Source: JADGQM01 sp964505935 | Lineage (GTDB): Bacteria > Desulfobacterota > Syntrophobacteria > Syntrophobacterales > Syntrophobacteraceae | Length of the DNA stretch: 7,317 bases | Direction: 5' to 3' | Assembly (NCBI GenBank): GCA_964505935.1 | Contig: CAZDKX010000256.1 | Coordinates: 1 to 7,317, forward strand | Shown: positions 5,927 to 7,317 of the stretch, piece after piece | Position numbering within the stretch: the stretch's first letter is position 1 | Layout: each line of letters starts with the position of its first letter | Made by a program: the position numbers and the translations under genes | Notes under the pieces: model-generated | What the model saw: only the letters and a program-made list of their open reading frames with translations | What the model was told of the DNA's origin: nothing | The model's database searches: none

Positions 5927-7243
5927 ATGAAAATTGCGATCATTGGGACCGGTTATGTCGGGCTGGTCAGCGGGGCCTGCTTTGCTGAATTCGGCCATGA
6001 GGTGACGTGTATTGATAAGGATGAGGGCAAGATCAATATCCTGAAGAAGGGCGAAATTCCAATCTATGAACCGGGCCTCGAGTTCATTGTCCAGAAGAAC
6101 GTGAAAGCCGGGCGTCTCATCTTCTCCACGGAATTCAGCCCTGGGGTGCCGGACGCCCAGGTGATCTTCATCGCCGTAGGGACTCCCGCGTCCCGCCGTG
6201 GCGACGGCTATGCGGACCTGAGTTACGTCTATGAAGCCGCGCAACAGATTGCGCCCCACCTCAAGGACTACACCGTGGTCGTGAACAAGAGCACGGTGCC
6301 GGTTGGCACTGGGCGCCAGGTGGCACGGATCATTTCCGAAGTCAATCCCGCAGCCACTTTTGATGTGGCCAGCAATCCCGAGTTCTTGCGCGAGGGGGCG
6401 GCCATCCGTGATTTCATGCACCCGGATCGCGTGGTGATTGGCGTGGCCTCACCCATGGCCGAGGAGGTTATGAAGGCCATCTACCGACCGCTTTACCTCA
6501 TCGAGACCCCGTTCGTCATCACCTCCATCGAGACCTCGGAACTCATCAAATATGCCGCCAACGCCTTCCTGGCCACCAAGATCAGCTTCATCAACGAACT
6601 GGCGAACATCTGCGAGGAGATTGGGGCCAACGTTCAGGACCTGGCGCGGGGAATGGGGCTGGATGGGCGGATTGGCAAGAAGTTTCTGCATGCGGGACCG
6701 GGTTACGGGGGCTCGTGCTTTCCCAAAGACACGCAGGCCCTGCTGCGCATTGCCCAGGAGCATGGACTTGCCTGCCGCATCGTCGAGGCGGTTATTGAGG
6801 TCAATGCGGCCCAGAAAGCACGCATGGCAAGAAAAATCAGAATCGCTCTCGGCGGCAGTGAAGCGGGAAAGACCCTGGCGGTCCTGGGACTGGCTTTCAA
6901 ACCGGAGACCGATGACCTTCGCGATGCTCCCGCCCTCACCATCATCTCGACCCTCCTCGAGCATGGCGCCCTGGTCCGCGCCCATGATCCGGCGGCCATG
7001 CCGGAAGCGGCCAGGCTCCTGCCCGGCGCCAAATACTGCATTAACCCTTATGAAGCCTGTGACCAGGCCGATGCCCTGATTCTGATGACCGAGTGGAATG
7101 AATATCGCGCCCTGGATCTGGAGCGGATCAAGGCCTTGTTGAAGGAACCCATTTTCATCGATCTGCGCAACGTCTACCCGGCGGCGATGATGAAAGAAAT
7201 GGGATTCCGGTATTTCAGCGTCGGCCGAGGCATCGCGAAGTAG
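5927..7243 (+). CDS. ugd: UDP-glucose 6-dehydrogenase
   Basis: This is a complete 438-residue cytosolic enzyme that oxidises UDP-glucose twice with NAD+ to UDP-glucuronate, a precursor of acidic surface polysaccharides. The N-terminal Rossmann motif GTGYVGL is at residues 7-13, and FIAVGTP is at 81-87. NPEFLREG (150-157) carries the two conserved Glu (152, 156). ELIKYAANAF (205-214) holds the catalytic Lys208 and Asn212. GPGYGGSCFPKD (257-268) contains the thioester nucleophile Cys264 and the conserved Asp268. The C-terminal domain has LGLAFKPETDDLRDAP (320-335), the usual UDP-binding segment. Length is typical and all key residues are present. The ATG at 5927 is preferred over in-frame upstream codons because the protein begins directly with the first beta strand (MKIAIIGTGYVG) and AGGTGG lies four bases before it. 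It diverges from the helicase gene; no terminator is visible before the heptamer array. Confidence 0.96.
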   Translation: MKIAIIGTGYVGLVSGACFAEFGHEVTCIDKDEGKINILKKGEIPIYEPGLEFIVQKNVKAGRLIFSTEFSPGVPDAQVIFIAVGTPASRRGDGYADLSYVYEAAQQIAPHLKDYTVVVNKSTVPVGTGRQVARIISEVNPAATFDVASNPEFLREGAAIRDFMHPDRVVIGVASPMAEEVMKAIYRPLYLIETPFVITSIETSELIKYAANAFLATKISFINELANICEEIGANVQDLARGMGLDGRIGKKFLHAGPGYGGSCFPKDTQALLRIAQEHGLACRIVEAVIEVNAAQKARMARKIRIALGGSEAGKTLAVLGLAFKPETDDLRDAPALTIISTLLEHGALVRAHDPAAMPEAARLLPGAKYCINPYEACDQADALILMTEWNEYRALDLERIKALLKEPIFIDLRNVYPAAMMKEMGFRYFSVGRGIAK

Positions 7244-7248
7244 GTTTT

Positions 7249-7317
7249 GATTTCGGATTTCGGATTTCGGATTTCGGATTTCGGATGTCGGATTTCGGAT
7301 GTCGGATGTCGGATGTC
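7249..7317. repeat. Heptanucleotide tandem array (GATTTCG)n, open at the window edge
   Basis: Nine full seven-base units and a partial tenth follow ugd by five bases. Units 1-5 and 7 read GATTTCG; units 6, 8, 9 and (partly) 10 read GATGTCG. The only difference is T or G at the fourth base. The period is not a multiple of three and no ORF uses it, so it is a non-coding short tandem repeat. The array runs off the window, so its full length is unknown. Confidence 0.95.

Noticed and set aside
1..7317. CRISPR arrays, rRNA, tRNA, transposase genes, phage genes
   Set aside because: I searched by eye on both strands and found no spaced direct repeats, conserved RNA cores or recombinase motifs.

Overview
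The window looks like part of a GC-rich Gram-negative genome. The gene content suggests a Desulfobacterota member of the Syntrophobacter type: an OFA-family (oxalate/formate antiporter-like) carrier with a Pro/Trp-rich central loop, a large bacterial Ski2/Mtr4-like helicase, and UDP-glucose dehydrogenase and GDP-fucose synthase. That placement is inferred from family resemblance and is only moderately secure. A run of 100 N inside one gene marks a scaffold join, so this is a draft assembly, probably from a metagenome or an uncultured organism.

Layout from left to right: (1) 1-307, minus strand, the 5' part of a GDP-L-fucose synthase gene that runs off the left edge. (2) 308-632, a divergent intergenic region with a rightward sigma70-type promoter at 540-572. 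(3) 633-1049, plus strand, a 138-residue protein of unknown function. (4) 1050-1785, a 736-base non-coding stretch holding a promoter with an operator-like dyad, a GC-rich hairpin, a 12-bp inverted-repeat pair and a 14-bp palindrome. (5) 1786-2889, plus strand, an OFA-family major facilitator, interrupted by the assembly gap. (6) 2925-2957, a strong intrinsic terminator. (7) 2984-5704, minus strand, a DEAH-type superfamily II helicase convergent with the transporter gene. (8) 5705-5926, a divergent promoter region. (9) 5927-7243, plus strand, a complete UDP-glucose 6-dehydrogenase gene. (10) 7249-7317, a heptanucleotide tandem array that continues to the window edge.

Fucose synthase and UDP-glucose dehydrogenase both supply activated sugars (GDP-L-fucose, UDP-glucuronate) for surface polysaccharide, so the window may sit inside or beside a polysaccharide region. 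The carrier and the helicase have no obvious role in that pathway. No genes are packed as an operon here; each appears to be its own transcription unit.

No complete new multi-gene system is visible. The points most worth a second look are the structured leader upstream of the transporter, the disturbed reading frame at the 5' end of the helicase gene, the 105-bp inverted-repeat unit, the heptamer array, and the small unknown protein.
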